64,000 nucleotides of DNA from Gillisia limnaea DSM 15749 (GTDB lineage: Bacteria; Bacteroidota; Bacteroidia; Flavobacteriales; Flavobacteriaceae): the NCBI RefSeq assembly GCF_000243235.1, contig NZ_JH594606.1:1011752-1075751 (forward strand), given 5' to 3'. Of this stretch, positions 11,344 to 18,803 are shown one piece after another. The translations under genes were made by a program, and so were the position numbers. The notes below the pieces were generated by a model. The model ran no database searches. It was not told the DNA's origin and saw only the letters and a list, made by a program, of their open reading frames with translations. Each line of letters starts with the position of its first letter. Positions within the stretch are counted from its first letter, which is position 1.

Positions 11344-11550
11344 ATGTGAGCCTAAAATAATCTTTTTTAAGCTACAAACACAATTCCTGCTATGCCAGAG
11401 GCTTTTGAAAGCTTCTGTTCTACACAGACCAGATTCAACTTCCTGGACGATTTGCACCTTAAAAGAAACAGAGTGATCTTTTTGGGTACGCTTGACGTAC
11501 CCTTTATTGCTGATGGTTTCATTACACCAGGTTTTTAGTGTATCGATAAT
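11344..11550 (-). pseudogene. Decayed transposase N-terminus (IS3-like OrfA)
   Basis: Read on the minus strand from about 11547, this frame gives a stretch containing IDTLKTWCNETISNKGYVKR followed by TQKDHSVSFKVQIVQEVESG. This strongly resembles the N-terminal helix-turn-helix of IS3-family OrfA transposases in Flavobacteria. Similarity fades after the ESGL motif, where an apparent frameshift puts a GIAG segment in another frame, and the frame ends by 11343. There is no start codon, no OrfB and no terminal inverted repeat. It is a relic of an insertion next to a tRNA gene. Identification is from pattern memory. Confidence 0.5.
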
Positions 11551-11574
11551 TTAGAGCAGGACAATTACAGGCAA

Positions 11575-11610
11575 AAAAAATCCCCATTTTTCAATGAGGA
11601 ATTTTTTTTG
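11575..11610. terminator. Imperfect hairpin with flanking A and T runs
   Basis: TCCCCA and TGAGGA form an imperfect stem between a run of A and a run of T, so it could terminate transcription in either direction. It lies at the far end of the tRNA-Gly downstream repeats. Confidence 0.4.
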
Positions 11611-11712
11611 AGCGGGAGACCGGGTTCCCTTCGACTACGCTCAGGATAAACTTCTCACCCGTACTGCTATTCAACAAAAAACCTCCACTAAAAAGAGGAG
11701 GTTTTTATAAAG
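11611..11712 (-). repeat. 102-bp tandem repeat unit 1 carrying tRNA-Gly 3' end
   Basis: Begins with the 17-base sequence AGCGGGAGACCGGGTTC, identical to the 3' end of the tRNA-Gly gene read on the plus strand, then CCTTCGACTACGCTCAGG, and a terminator hairpin near 11677-11706. It is almost identical to the next unit: the start-to-start distance is exactly 102 bases, and the few differences lie in the GTACTGCTATTC versus GTACTAATATTC segment. Confidence 0.85.
11677..11706. terminator. Bidirectional terminator hairpin in repeat unit 1
   Basis: AAAACCTCC pairs with GGAGGTTTT around the loop ACTAAAAAGA, with extra A before and T after. It can function for transcripts from the tRNA (minus strand). 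Confidence 0.75.
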
Positions 11713-11814
11713 AGCGGGAGACCGGGTTCCCTTCGACTACGCTCAGGATAAACTTCTCACCCGTACTAATATTCAACAAAAAACCTCCACTAAAAAGAGG
11801 AGGTTTTTATAAAG
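11713..11814 (-). repeat. 102-bp tandem repeat unit 2 carrying tRNA-Gly 3' end
   Basis: Second copy of the 102-base unit, again opening with the 17 bases of the tRNA 3' end and containing the same hairpin. It is directly followed by the intact tRNA-Gly, so the tRNA 3' end occurs three times at equal 102-base spacing. Confidence 0.85.
11779..11808. terminator. Bidirectional terminator hairpin in repeat unit 2
   Basis: Same AAAACCTCC / GGAGGTTTT stem as in unit 1. It lies 7 bases beyond the 3' end of tRNA-Gly and is its natural terminator. Confidence 0.8.
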
Positions 11815-11887
11815 AGCGGGAGACCGGGTTCGAACCGGCGACATTCAGCTTGGAAGGCTGACGCTCTACCAACTGAGCTACTCCCGC
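11815..11887 (-). tRNA. tRNA-Gly (anticodon TCC)
   Basis: The minus strand folds into a full cloverleaf of 73 nt. Acceptor stem GCGGGAG (11887-11881) pairs with CTCCCGC (11822-11816) and the discriminator base is U73. The D arm contains AGCTCAGTTGGTAGAGC, the anticodon arm is CAGCCTTCCAAGCTG with TCC as anticodon, and the T arm contains GGTTCGAACC. CCA is not encoded. It reads GGA and GGG/GGN codons. A clean promoter lies upstream and terminator repeats lie downstream. Confidence 0.97.
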
Positions 11888-11896
11888 AAGACCCTG

Positions 11897-11929
11897 CAAA
11901 TATAACCGTTAAATTTTTTAACTTCCAAA
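11897..11929 (-). promoter_or_regulatory. Promoter of tRNA-Gly
   Basis: On the minus strand TTTG(G) (from 11929) is followed after 21 bases by TATATTTG (11904-11897), matching TTTG-N(17-23)-TAnnTTTG. The first base of the mature tRNA lies 9 bases past the -7 box. Confidence 0.65.
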
Positions 11930-11933
11930 AAAA

Positions 11934-12359
11934 TTATAGCTTTTTTAAAAAATGATATCCCTTGATCACATAGCCATGATTCATATAAAATTTATGCGAT
12001 TTAAAATTTTGAACGTAACTATTTAGTTCTGAAGTCTCACAGCCTTTTTTTCTGGAATAATCAAAGATGAATTCGAATATCTGTTTCCCAAAACCCCGAT
12101 TCTGAAACTCGGATTTAATAAAAACATGGTCGGGCTCACAGGATTTTCCGGCGTAATGACGGGTCATAAACCAAAGTCCAAAAACACCTATTAATTCTTC
12201 CCCTAAATACACTCCAAAACACTCATAATTTTGATCAAACATCTCCTTAAAACGAACTTTAAGCAGCGCCTCATCTGTTTGAAAATCACCAAGTTCCATC
12301 ACAAATGGGATTACCAGAGACAGGTCTTTTTTTAAAATCTTGTTAAATGCCAATTCCAT
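11934..12359 (-). CDS. GNAT-family acetyltransferase
   Basis: Acetyl-CoA-dependent N-acetyltransferase of the GNAT superfamily. The hallmark motif A region is visible: the beta-4 strand DHVFIKSEFQNRGFGKQIF with the Q/R-x-x-G-x-G/A type pyrophosphate-binding loop (QNRGFG). The end, YVQNFKSHKFYMNHGYVIKG, is the standard motif B. An upstream ATG at 12386 would add nine residues, but a likely -7 element (TATTTTCG, 12381-12374) sits inside that extension, so the ATG at 12359 is preferred (141 residues). The substrate is unknown. Confidence 0.83.
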   Translation of the reverse strand: MELAFNKILKKDLSLVIPFVMELGDFQTDEALLKVRFKEMFDQNYECFGVYLGEELIGVFGLWFMTRHYAGKSCEPDHVFIKSEFQNRGFGKQIFEFIFDYSRKKGCETSELNSYVQNFKSHKFYMNHGYVIKGYHFLKKL

Positions 12360-12373
12360 CCTAGGGTTTTCTG

Positions 12374-12403
12374 CGAAAATAGTCATAATTTTAGCTATTC
12401 AAA
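12374..12403 (-). promoter_or_regulatory. Promoter of the GNAT gene, deciding its start
   Basis: On the minus strand TTTG (12403-12400), 18 bases, then TATTTTCG (12381-12374). It has one mismatch to TAnnTTTG. The box overlaps the codons that follow the alternative ATG at 12386, favouring the start at 12359. Confidence 0.45.
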
Positions 12404-12512
12404 TAATTTAGAATTAACATACCTATAGAAAGAGCATAATTTAGAATTTAATTCACAAAAAGAATGATTCGAATGCATCTTAAATAGGTGAATACTAAAA
12501 TAAAAATTACTT

Positions 12513-13070
12513 ATGAAAGCTAAATCCGGAAAAGCACAAGACCTTATAGATACTAAATTTTTAGAAGATCGCAGAATATTTTTATGGGGCGAAGTAAACG
12601 ACAAAACAGCAAAACACGTTATAGAGCACTTATTATACTTAGATTCTGAATCTGATAAAGAAATCCAGTTTTTTATAAATAGCCCGGGAGGTTTTGTAAC
12701 CGATGGTTTTGCTATGTATGACACGATGGTTTCTTTAAACAGCCCGGTTTCAACAATTTGTTCCGGTCTTGCAGCATCTATGGGTTCCATTCTTCTTTCA
12801 GGAGGAACTAAAGGGCGAAGATTTATTCAACCTTTGGCCAAAGTGATGATTCACCAGCCAAGTGGTGGGGCAAGAGGGCAGGCTTCCAACATTGAAATTC
12901 AGGCAGCCGAAATTTTAAAGATCCGGGATCTAAGCGCTAAAATAATTGCAGAAAATTGTGGCCAGCCTATCGAAAAAGTTTTAAAAGACTTCAACCGGGA
13001 TTATTGGATGGATGCAGATGAATCTATAAAATATGGTATTGTGGATGGCGTTTTTAAAAATAAAAAATGA
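12513..13070 (+). CDS. ClpP-like serine peptidase, stand-alone
   Basis: Self-compartmentalising serine protease of the ClpP family, 185 residues. The catalytic triad is complete and spaced as in ClpP: Ser89 in SGLAASMGS, His114 in VMIHQPSGG and Asp163 in FNRDYWMDADE. The oxyanion loop INSPGG (55-60) is also present. Compared with housekeeping ClpP (about 200-225 residues in Flavobacteria) it has a short N-terminal segment, and no clpX or tig lies nearby. It is therefore probably a second paralogue. Its stop overlaps the next gene's start (ATGA), suggesting co-translation with two acetyltransferase-like proteins. Whether it docks with an AAA+ unfoldase is unknown. Confidence 0.9.
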   Translation: MKAKSGKAQDLIDTKFLEDRRIFLWGEVNDKTAKHVIEHLLYLDSESDKEIQFFINSPGGFVTDGFAMYDTMVSLNSPVSTICSGLAASMGSILLSGGTKGRRFIQPLAKVMIHQPSGGARGQASNIEIQAAEILKIRDLSAKIIAENCGQPIEKVLKDFNRDYWMDADESIKYGIVDGVFKNKK

Positions 13071-13360
13071 TGAGTCAGGATATCAAACATAAAGAAAGTG
13101 CAAACAGAGGAATGATCTATATGGAAGATGAATCCGGCATTACTTCAGAACTCACTTATACAAAAAAGGATAATGGGGTTTTAATTATTGACCATACCCA
13201 AACCAGAAAAGGATTGGAAGGAAAAGGGCTGGCATCTATGCTTGTTAAAGAAAGCGTGGAATTTGCACGTAAAAACAACTATAAAATCGATCCTTTATGT
13301 CCTTTTGCCGAAGTTCAATTTGATATAAATAAAGATTTTCGGGATGTTCTGGTTAAATAA
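13067..13360 (+). CDS. Small GNAT-like N-acetyltransferase (COG2388 type)
   Basis: A 97-residue minimal GNAT domain of the Gcn5-related class. It has the strand VLIIDHTQTRKGLEGKGLAS with the acetyl-CoA loop GLEGKGLA, followed by the helix LVKESVEFARKNNYKI and the conserved DPLCPFAEVQF, equivalent to the PxCPYA motif of this family (its cysteine is often proposed as catalytic). ATG overlaps the ClpP-like stop codon by four bases, so the two are translationally coupled. The acceptor is unknown. Confidence 0.85.
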   Translation: MMSQDIKHKESANRGMIYMEDESGITSELTYTKKDNGVLIIDHTQTRKGLEGKGLASMLVKESVEFARKNNYKIDPLCPFAEVQFDINKDFRDVLVK

Positions 13361-13374
13361 AAATCAATTTTAAG

Positions 13375-13869
13375 TTGAGTAAGGCCGTAAAGATCCGAAG
13401 GATATCCGCTTCTGAAACCTACGTGGTTCGTCAACCTGTTTTGCGTCCGGGAAGACCATTATCTGAATGTGTCTTTGAAGGAGATTTATCTACAGAAACT
13501 TTCCATCTTGGATACTTTTTTGATGAAGATTTAATAGGAGTTGCAAGTTTTATGAAAAAGCAGAACCCTATTTTTCATCAGCCATTTCAATACCAATTAA
13601 GGGGAATGGCTGTATTACCAGAATTTGAAGGTAAAGGTATAGGTGCCACCTTGTTAAAAGCAGGTGAAGCCGAGCTACAGAAACTTGATAAACTTGTATT
13701 TTTATGGTTTAATGCCCGTAATTATGCCATTGGTTTTTATGAAAAATTTGGATATCAAACTAAAGGAACAGAATTTGATGTTCCGGGAGTTTGTCCTCAT
13801 ATTGTGATGTTTCAGCAGCTAGGTACCGGAAAAAAAATTGATTATGAACCTTTCATTCCTCATACGTAG
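13375..13869 (+). CDS. GNAT-family acetyltransferase
   Basis: GNAT-fold protein of 164 residues; it starts with TTG at 13375, since no ATG is available near the beginning of the conserved region. The acetyl-CoA loop appears in YQLRGMAVLPEFEGKGIGAT, and the motif B region in LFLWFNARNYAIGFYEKFGY-like sequence near 120-140. It lies 14 bases after the preceding small GNAT gene and overlaps the downstream L,D-transpeptidase start by 26 bases. So the ClpP-like gene, two GNATs and the L,D-transpeptidase probably form one operon. Its substrate is not known. Confidence 0.85.
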   Translation: MSKAVKIRRISASETYVVRQPVLRPGRPLSECVFEGDLSTETFHLGYFFDEDLIGVASFMKKQNPIFHQPFQYQLRGMAVLPEFEGKGIGATLLKAGEAELQKLDKLVFLWFNARNYAIGFYEKFGYQTKGTEFDVPGVCPHIVMFQQLGTGKKIDYEPFIPHT

Positions 13870-15490
13870 ATGGAACTTTATAACAGGAATAATTTTTCTG
13901 GCAATATTGGTATGTGGCTGCAGGAATGAAAGTGAGCAAGATAAGGAGTTTTCAGAAGATCTAAGAAACGGAATAGTGATTTCCATGGGTTCTTCTAAAG
14001 AGCTGGAACCAATACTCTACGAATCAACAGAAGCTAAATTATTTCAAAAAGACTCGGTAATCGCATTTTATCTTGAGCGGGACTTTAAACCGGCCTGGAC
14101 CAATATCAATTTTAGAAATTCCCTTATAGACACCTTAAAATCTGCGCATTCTCAAGGACTCTACTTCAAAGATTACCATGGAGAAGAACTGGAAAAGCAA
14201 CTTCTGGAACTTTCCACTCTTGATAAAAAGGAGTTGAGTGAATTGGATATGTTACTCACAGATGCTTTTTTTAAATTCATGGATCATTTATATAATGGAA
14301 AAGTTGATCCTAAAAGTGTACATAGAATATGGGATGTTTCCAAAAAACAGCATAGCAAGCTAAAACTCCTGGAAAAAGCTGTAAAAGAAAATAATCTCGA
14401 GATTGCTTTAAGCCAATTAAGGCCGGTTCATCCTGTTTATAAAGATTTAATAGCTGCCGAGAAGGAATACCGTAAGCTTAAAGAAGATGCTGAGGATTTT
14501 AAGAAAATCGAAAAAGGAGTAAAGATAAAACCCGGAAATCAGGATATCCGATTGCAGGAAATTCAATTCAGACTTTTACAGCTGGGTTATTTAAAATCCC
14601 TTAAAATAGGGGGTTCCCAATACGATAATGAAACCGTAGATGCAATAAAAAAAATCCAGGAAGCTTATGGACTTTTGGCAGATGGAATAATTGGGGATAA
14701 AACCGTTGACCTTCTCAACAAAGGCTATGATCAACGTTATGGCCAAATCCTGGTCAATCTCGAAAGATGGAGATGGTTTCCCCGGGATTTGGGATCGCAT
14801 TATATCCTTGTAAATATTGCCAATTTCAAACTTCAGGTCGTACGAGAAAAGGACACTATTAGCACCTATAAAACCATAGTTGGAAGAGTATCCAGAAAAA
14901 CGCCTATATTTTCAGAAGAAATCGATCATCTTATTTTTAATCCCAGCTGGACAATTCCCCCTACGATCAAGAATAACGATGTTATCCCGGGAGTACGGAA
15001 AAACCTGGATTACCTCAGTAATAAAAATATTCAGGTTTATAATACTAAAGGGGAGAAACTGGATCCTTCAAAAATAGACTGGACAAAAAGTGAAGTTAAG
15101 TCTTTCAGCTACAGGCAACCACCGGGGAACTCCAACCCCCTGGGAAAAGTAAAAATCATGTATCCCAATAGTTATTTGATATATCTTCATGATACTCCAT
15201 CTCAATCCATATTCGACCAGAATTCCAGAGCACAAAGTTCGGGTTGCATACGGGTAGAAAATGCCATTGATTTGTCTAAATACCTTTTGCGGGATCAGCC
15301 TGAATATACTTCAGAATTATTAGACTCCATAATTAATAGGGGAGTCATCAAAAGGATTGATATGAAACAAAAGGTTAATATCCATCATTTTTACTGGACC
15401 GCATGGCGCGAAAATGGAGAAACAATCTTTACAGACGATATTTATAACTATGATGAAGCCACTCTTCAAGCCTTAAAAAAGGCATCCTAA
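13844..15490 (+). CDS. L,D-transpeptidase of the YcbB type, lipoprotein
   Basis: Forms 3-3 cross-links in peptidoglycan or attaches proteins to it. The ATG at 13844 is preferred over the in-frame TTG at 13838. The N-terminus has a membrane segment ending in a lipobox-like LVCGC. Residues about 60-215 match the scaffold domain of YcbB-like enzymes (FYLERDFKPAWTN, HSQGLYFKDYH). A peptidoglycan-binding domain follows (RLLQLGYL ... YGLLADGIIGDKTVDLLN). The catalytic YkuD domain carries YLHDTPSQSIF and SSGCIRVENA with the nucleophilic cysteine. It overlaps the upstream GNAT gene and converges with a second L,D-transpeptidase. Confidence 0.93.
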   Translation: MNLSFLIRRWNFITGIIFLAILVCGCRNESEQDKEFSEDLRNGIVISMGSSKELEPILYESTEAKLFQKDSVIAFYLERDFKPAWTNINFRNSLIDTLKSAHSQGLYFKDYHGEELEKQLLELSTLDKKELSELDMLLTDAFFKFMDHLYNGKVDPKSVHRIWDVSKKQHSKLKLLEKAVKENNLEIALSQLRPVHPVYKDLIAAEKEYRKLKEDAEDFKKIEKGVKIKPGNQDIRLQEIQFRLLQLGYLKSLKIGGSQYDNETVDAIKKIQEAYGLLADGIIGDKTVDLLNKGYDQRYGQILVNLERWRWFPRDLGSHYILVNIANFKLQVVREKDTISTYKTIVGRVSRKTPIFSEEIDHLIFNPSWTIPPTIKNNDVIPGVRKNLDYLSNKNIQVYNTKGEKLDPSKIDWTKSEVKSFSYRQPPGNSNPLGKVKIMYPNSYLIYLHDTPSQSIFDQNSRAQSSGCIRVENAIDLSKYLLRDQPEYTSELLDSIINRGVIKRIDMKQKVNIHHFYWTAWRENGETIFTDDIYNYDEATLQALKKAS

Positions 15491-15491
15491 A

Positions 15492-16229
15492 CTAAGCCCT
15501 TATCATTTCAGATTTTTTAGCATAGTTCTTATCGGCAGAATGTATGTATAAAACCGATTTATTTTTAATCACGTCGATTATTTCCTGAGTTAATCCGGTT
15601 GGTAATGCAGGGCAGCCGTAGCTTCTCCCCAACCTACCCACATTGTTAATAAATTCTGGGTTTGCATATTTTGCTCCATGAACCACCACATAGCGTTCAC
15701 GTGCTTTGGAATTAAACTCTTCCTCCATACCATCAATGAACATAGAATATCCGTTTCCGCCATAATAAGTTTCAGCGGTCACAAAAAATCCAAGGGAGCT
15801 TTGTAAAGAATTTACAGTATTAGAAAATTGAGTAGCAAACTCTCCACCGGTATTTTTACCGTGCGCAACAAGGTTGTGAAAAAGCACTTTATTATTTTTC
15901 ATATCAAGAACCCACATTCTTTTCTTTGTAGAAGAAAGACTAAAATCTATAATGGTAAGAATTTCTTTATCGAAAAGGTTTTTATCAGAAAGTTTATAAT
16001 ATCCCATCATTCCGTTTTTAAAACTTTTAAGATTGGGAACATTGGGGTTATTTTCCACAAAAACATCATACAATTGATGGATTTCCTCATCAAGTGTAGT
16101 ATTTTCATTTGTAGCTCTAAGAAGGGTTTCCGGAATTATAGGAATTTCAGAATTGTTATGGCCGTCTGTGGTAGTAAAGGCGAAAGATGCAGTTAGAACG
16201 GCAATTACGGTGAATATTTTATACGTCAT
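15492..16229 (-). CDS. Murein L,D-transpeptidase catalytic domain protein (YkuD_2)
   Basis: A 245-residue secreted protein with an N-terminal signal peptide (IFTVIAVLTASFAFTTT). The C-terminal half contains the YkuD_2 signatures: WVLDMKNNKVLFHNLVAHGK, the VVHGAKYANP histidine and RSYGCPALP with the putative catalytic cysteine. This family is related to YkuD but has a distinct motif order, and its activity is less well tested. Its stop codon is one base from the stop of the convergent YcbB-type enzyme, so two L,D-transpeptidase-like genes end against each other with no terminator between. Confidence 0.88.
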   Translation of the reverse strand: MTYKIFTVIAVLTASFAFTTTDGHNNSEIPIIPETLLRATNENTTLDEEIHQLYDVFVENNPNVPNLKSFKNGMMGYYKLSDKNLFDKEILTIIDFSLSSTKKRMWVLDMKNNKVLFHNLVAHGKNTGGEFATQFSNTVNSLQSSLGFFVTAETYYGGNGYSMFIDGMEEEFNSKARERYVVVHGAKYANPEFINNVGRLGRSYGCPALPTGLTQEIIDVIKNKSVLYIHSADKNYAKKSEMIRA

Positions 16230-16636
16230 ATTTGGGAAAAATATATAATTATTTGTTAAATGACTGCAAATAGGATACCAACATACAAAAAATTAATTTC
16301 ACATAGACCCTGATTAAAAACAAATCCATTTTAAACCCGTTATGAATGTTAAATCATAACAATCAGCGCTTTAATTTAAAACGGCTCTTATAATTACACT
16401 ATAACAACGAGATTTATTTTAGTTTATTTCATCAATCAGATGAAAACTTCAGGAATTTAGGATGCACCCCACTTTTTAACATTTCAACCCTCATTAATAA
16501 TTTGGAGCTGAAGGAAAGGAGAAAAAAAAAGAATCTATCAAATGCTATGAAAAATGGGCTCAGGCAAAAGAATTGTTAAGGTTATTAATTACTGCAAATT
16601 ATAGTTTATATATTTACAGCTTATAAAATTATTGTT
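16230..16636. other. Intergenic region without a visible gene
   Basis: About 400 AT-rich bases between the divergent YkuD_2 and gpmI genes. No coding frame, clear hairpin or full promoter match was found; TATATTTA near 16608 may be a degenerate -7 box for gpmI. The CAACCCTCATTAAT motif near 16490 weakly resembles the end of the interspersed repeat described at 46 and 58 kb. Confidence 0.3.
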
Positions 16637-18154
16637 ATGAATAAGAAAGTGATATTATTGATTTTAGATGGATGGGGAATCACTCAGGACCCGGAGGTTT
16701 CTGCGATTGCACAGGCTAATACGCCTTATTTTGATTATTTGATGAAAACCTATCCCAATGCCCAACTTCTTACTCATGGTAAAAATGTTGGTTTGCCAGA
16801 TGGGCAAATGGGAAATAGTGAAGTTGGACATATGAATCTGGGTGCAGGCCGGATAGTCTATCAGGATTTGGCAAAAATAAATTTGGCCGTGGAAAACAAC
16901 AGTCTTATCAATGAGCCTATTTTGGAACAGGCCTTTAATTATGCAGTTGAAAACAATAAGCCCATTCACTTTATGGGTCTTTTAAGCGATGGCGGAGTGC
17001 ACTCGCACATAGATCATTTAAAAGGATTATTAACCGCTGCCAACGAATTTGGGGTAAAAGAAAAATACGTTCATGCGTTTACAGATGGTCGTGATGTTGA
17101 TCCAAATTCCGGAAAAGGATTTGTTGCGGAATTAGAGGAGCATTTAAATAAAACCGGAAGCAAATTAGCCAGTGTTATTGGCAGGTATTTTGCCATGGAT
17201 AGGGATAAACGCTGGGAACGGATTCAAAAAGCCTATGATTTGATCGTTTCCGGAAAAGGTAAAAAAACCCAAAATGCGCTGGAAGCTATTCAGGAAAGTT
17301 ATGATACTAAAGTAACCGATGAATTTATAGAACCAGTTGTGCTTACCAAAGAAGATGGAACCCCGGTTGCTACCTTAAAGGATGATGAAGTGGTGATCTT
17401 CTTTAATTTTAGAACAGATCGCGGAAGACAACTTACCCAGGCGCTTACTCAGGAAGATTTCCCGGAATACCACATGAAAAAGATGCCCTTATATTTTATA
17501 ACACTTACAAAATATGATGACAGTTACACAAATATCAATACTGTTTTTAAAAAGGATAATTTAAAAACAACTTTAGGAGAGGTTTTGGAATATATGGGGA
17601 AAACCCAGATTAGAATTGCCGAAACTGAAAAATACCCACACGTAACCTTTTTCTTTTCTGGTGGTAGAGAAAAACCGTTTAAAGGTGAAAAACGAATCAT
17701 GTGTAGTTCTCCCAAAGTTGCAACTTATGATATGCAACCGGAAATGAGCGCCAATGAAATCGTGGAGAAGATCATTCCCGAGATAAAATCCCAGTCTGCC
17801 GATTTTATTTGTCTGAATTTTGCCAATCCCGATATGGTAGGCCATACAGGAGATTTTCAGGCAGCCATTAAAGCTGTGGAAGCGGTAGATAAGTGTACCC
17901 GGGAAGTAGTAGACGCCGCTGTTGAAAATGACTATAGCGTGTTGGTTATTGCGGATCATGGAAACAGTGAAATGATGATAAACCCAGATGGTTCTGCAAA
18001 TACTGCCCACACAACCAACCCGGTTCCCCTTATATTAGTAGACAAAGATGTAAAATCTATAAAGGGCGGTAATTTAGGAGACATTGCACCGACTATCCTA
18101 AAACTAATGGGGATTACAAAACCCGAATTAATGACGCAAAATCCTTTAATTTAA
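16637..18154 (+). CDS. gpmI: 2,3-bisphosphoglycerate-independent phosphoglycerate mutase
   Basis: Interconverts 3- and 2-phosphoglycerate in glycolysis and gluconeogenesis using two Mn2+ ions and a phosphoserine intermediate. At 505 residues it is full length. Asp11 in LILDGWG is a metal ligand and Ser61 in GQMGNSEVGHMNLGAGR is the nucleophile. The phosphotransferase domain shows FTDGRDVDP, the RYFAMDRDKRW helix and FFNFRTDRGRQL. Near the end it has CLNFANPDMVGHTG and VIADHGNSE, the second metal site. It is followed after five bases by a thioredoxin-like lipoprotein gene, so the two are probably cotranscribed. Confidence 0.97.
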   Translation: MNKKVILLILDGWGITQDPEVSAIAQANTPYFDYLMKTYPNAQLLTHGKNVGLPDGQMGNSEVGHMNLGAGRIVYQDLAKINLAVENNSLINEPILEQAFNYAVENNKPIHFMGLLSDGGVHSHIDHLKGLLTAANEFGVKEKYVHAFTDGRDVDPNSGKGFVAELEEHLNKTGSKLASVIGRYFAMDRDKRWERIQKAYDLIVSGKGKKTQNALEAIQESYDTKVTDEFIEPVVLTKEDGTPVATLKDDEVVIFFNFRTDRGRQLTQALTQEDFPEYHMKKMPLYFITLTKYDDSYTNINTVFKKDNLKTTLGEVLEYMGKTQIRIAETEKYPHVTFFFSGGREKPFKGEKRIMCSSPKVATYDMQPEMSANEIVEKIIPEIKSQSADFICLNFANPDMVGHTGDFQAAIKAVEAVDKCTREVVDAAVENDYSVLVIADHGNSEMMINPDGSANTAHTTNPVPLILVDKDVKSIKGGNLGDIAPTILKLMGITKPELMTQNPLI

Positions 18155-18159
18155 AAAAA

Positions 18160-18735
18160 ATGAAAATGAGTTTATACCTTTTATTCTTAACTATTATCAC
18201 CTCTTGTGGAAACAGCAATGAAACCGCGAAAACTGAAGAAGTGAAGACTGAAGAATTTTTAGTGCAGTCTGAAATTGAAGATGAGAATGAAGATCAAACT
18301 ATGTTGATTGGAAAAATTACAAAAGAGGATCTTCAGCAAGCCCCTTATGCCCGATGGTTTAATGATGAATATGAAAGTTTTAATCCTTCTGATGAAGCCA
18401 TTGAAACGATTAAAAATAACATTTCAGAATATGAAATAATGGTTTTTATGGGCACCTGGTGCGTGGACAGCAGAAGGGAAGTTCCAAAACTATTTAAAAT
18501 TCTGGATGAAGCAGGATATGATCTTTCAAAACTTACAATTATAGGTGTTGATAGAAATAAAGTAACTCCCGAGAAAACCGAAGCAAACTGGGATCTTGAC
18601 CGGGTACCTACTTTTATTTTCACGAAAGATGGTAAAGAAGACAATCGTTTTGTGGAATATCCAAGAATTTCCATCGAGGAAGACATTGCCAACATAGTTA
18701 CTGGACAGGCGTATAAGAATTCATATTTTAATTAA
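18160..18735 (+). CDS. Thioredoxin-fold lipoprotein with atypical CVDS motif
   Basis: A 191-residue lipoprotein (lipobox IITSC, Cys16) with an acidic linker at about 20-50. Its thioredoxin-like domain has the active-site context MVFMGTWCVDSRREVPKLF and the cis-proline in RVPTFIFTKDGKE. The usual CxxC is reduced to CVDS, so the resolving cysteine is missing and the protein cannot run a standard dithiol exchange alone; peroxidase, monothiol or structural roles are possible. It follows gpmI by five bases. Function is unknown beyond the fold. Confidence 0.8.
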   Translation: MKMSLYLLFLTIITSCGNSNETAKTEEVKTEEFLVQSEIEDENEDQTMLIGKITKEDLQQAPYARWFNDEYESFNPSDEAIETIKNNISEYEIMVFMGTWCVDSRREVPKLFKILDEAGYDLSKLTIIGVDRNKVTPEKTEANWDLDRVPTFIFTKDGKEDNRFVEYPRISIEEDIANIVTGQAYKNSYFN

Positions 18736-18803
18736 TTCTATACGCTTAAAAATCAATGCTCTAAAAGTAGTTTGAAAGCATTTTTCTTGTTAACTTTAAA
18801 TTT

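Noticed and set aside
11507-11525. Perfect GGGTACG-CTTGA-CGTACCC palindrome as a terminator or operator
   Set aside because: It lies within the transposase relic coding frame (GYVKRT), and has no T-run adjacent on either side beyond a few bases, so chance or codon composition is as likely.
11611-11814. Two further tRNA genes in the 102-bp units
   Set aside because: Only 17 bases of the 3' end are present; no D arm, anticodon arm or 5' acceptor strand exists.
12395-12790. Minus-strand frame of 131 codons opposite the ClpP-like gene
   Set aside because: It is antisense to a gene with clear catalytic motifs and has no recognisable protein features.
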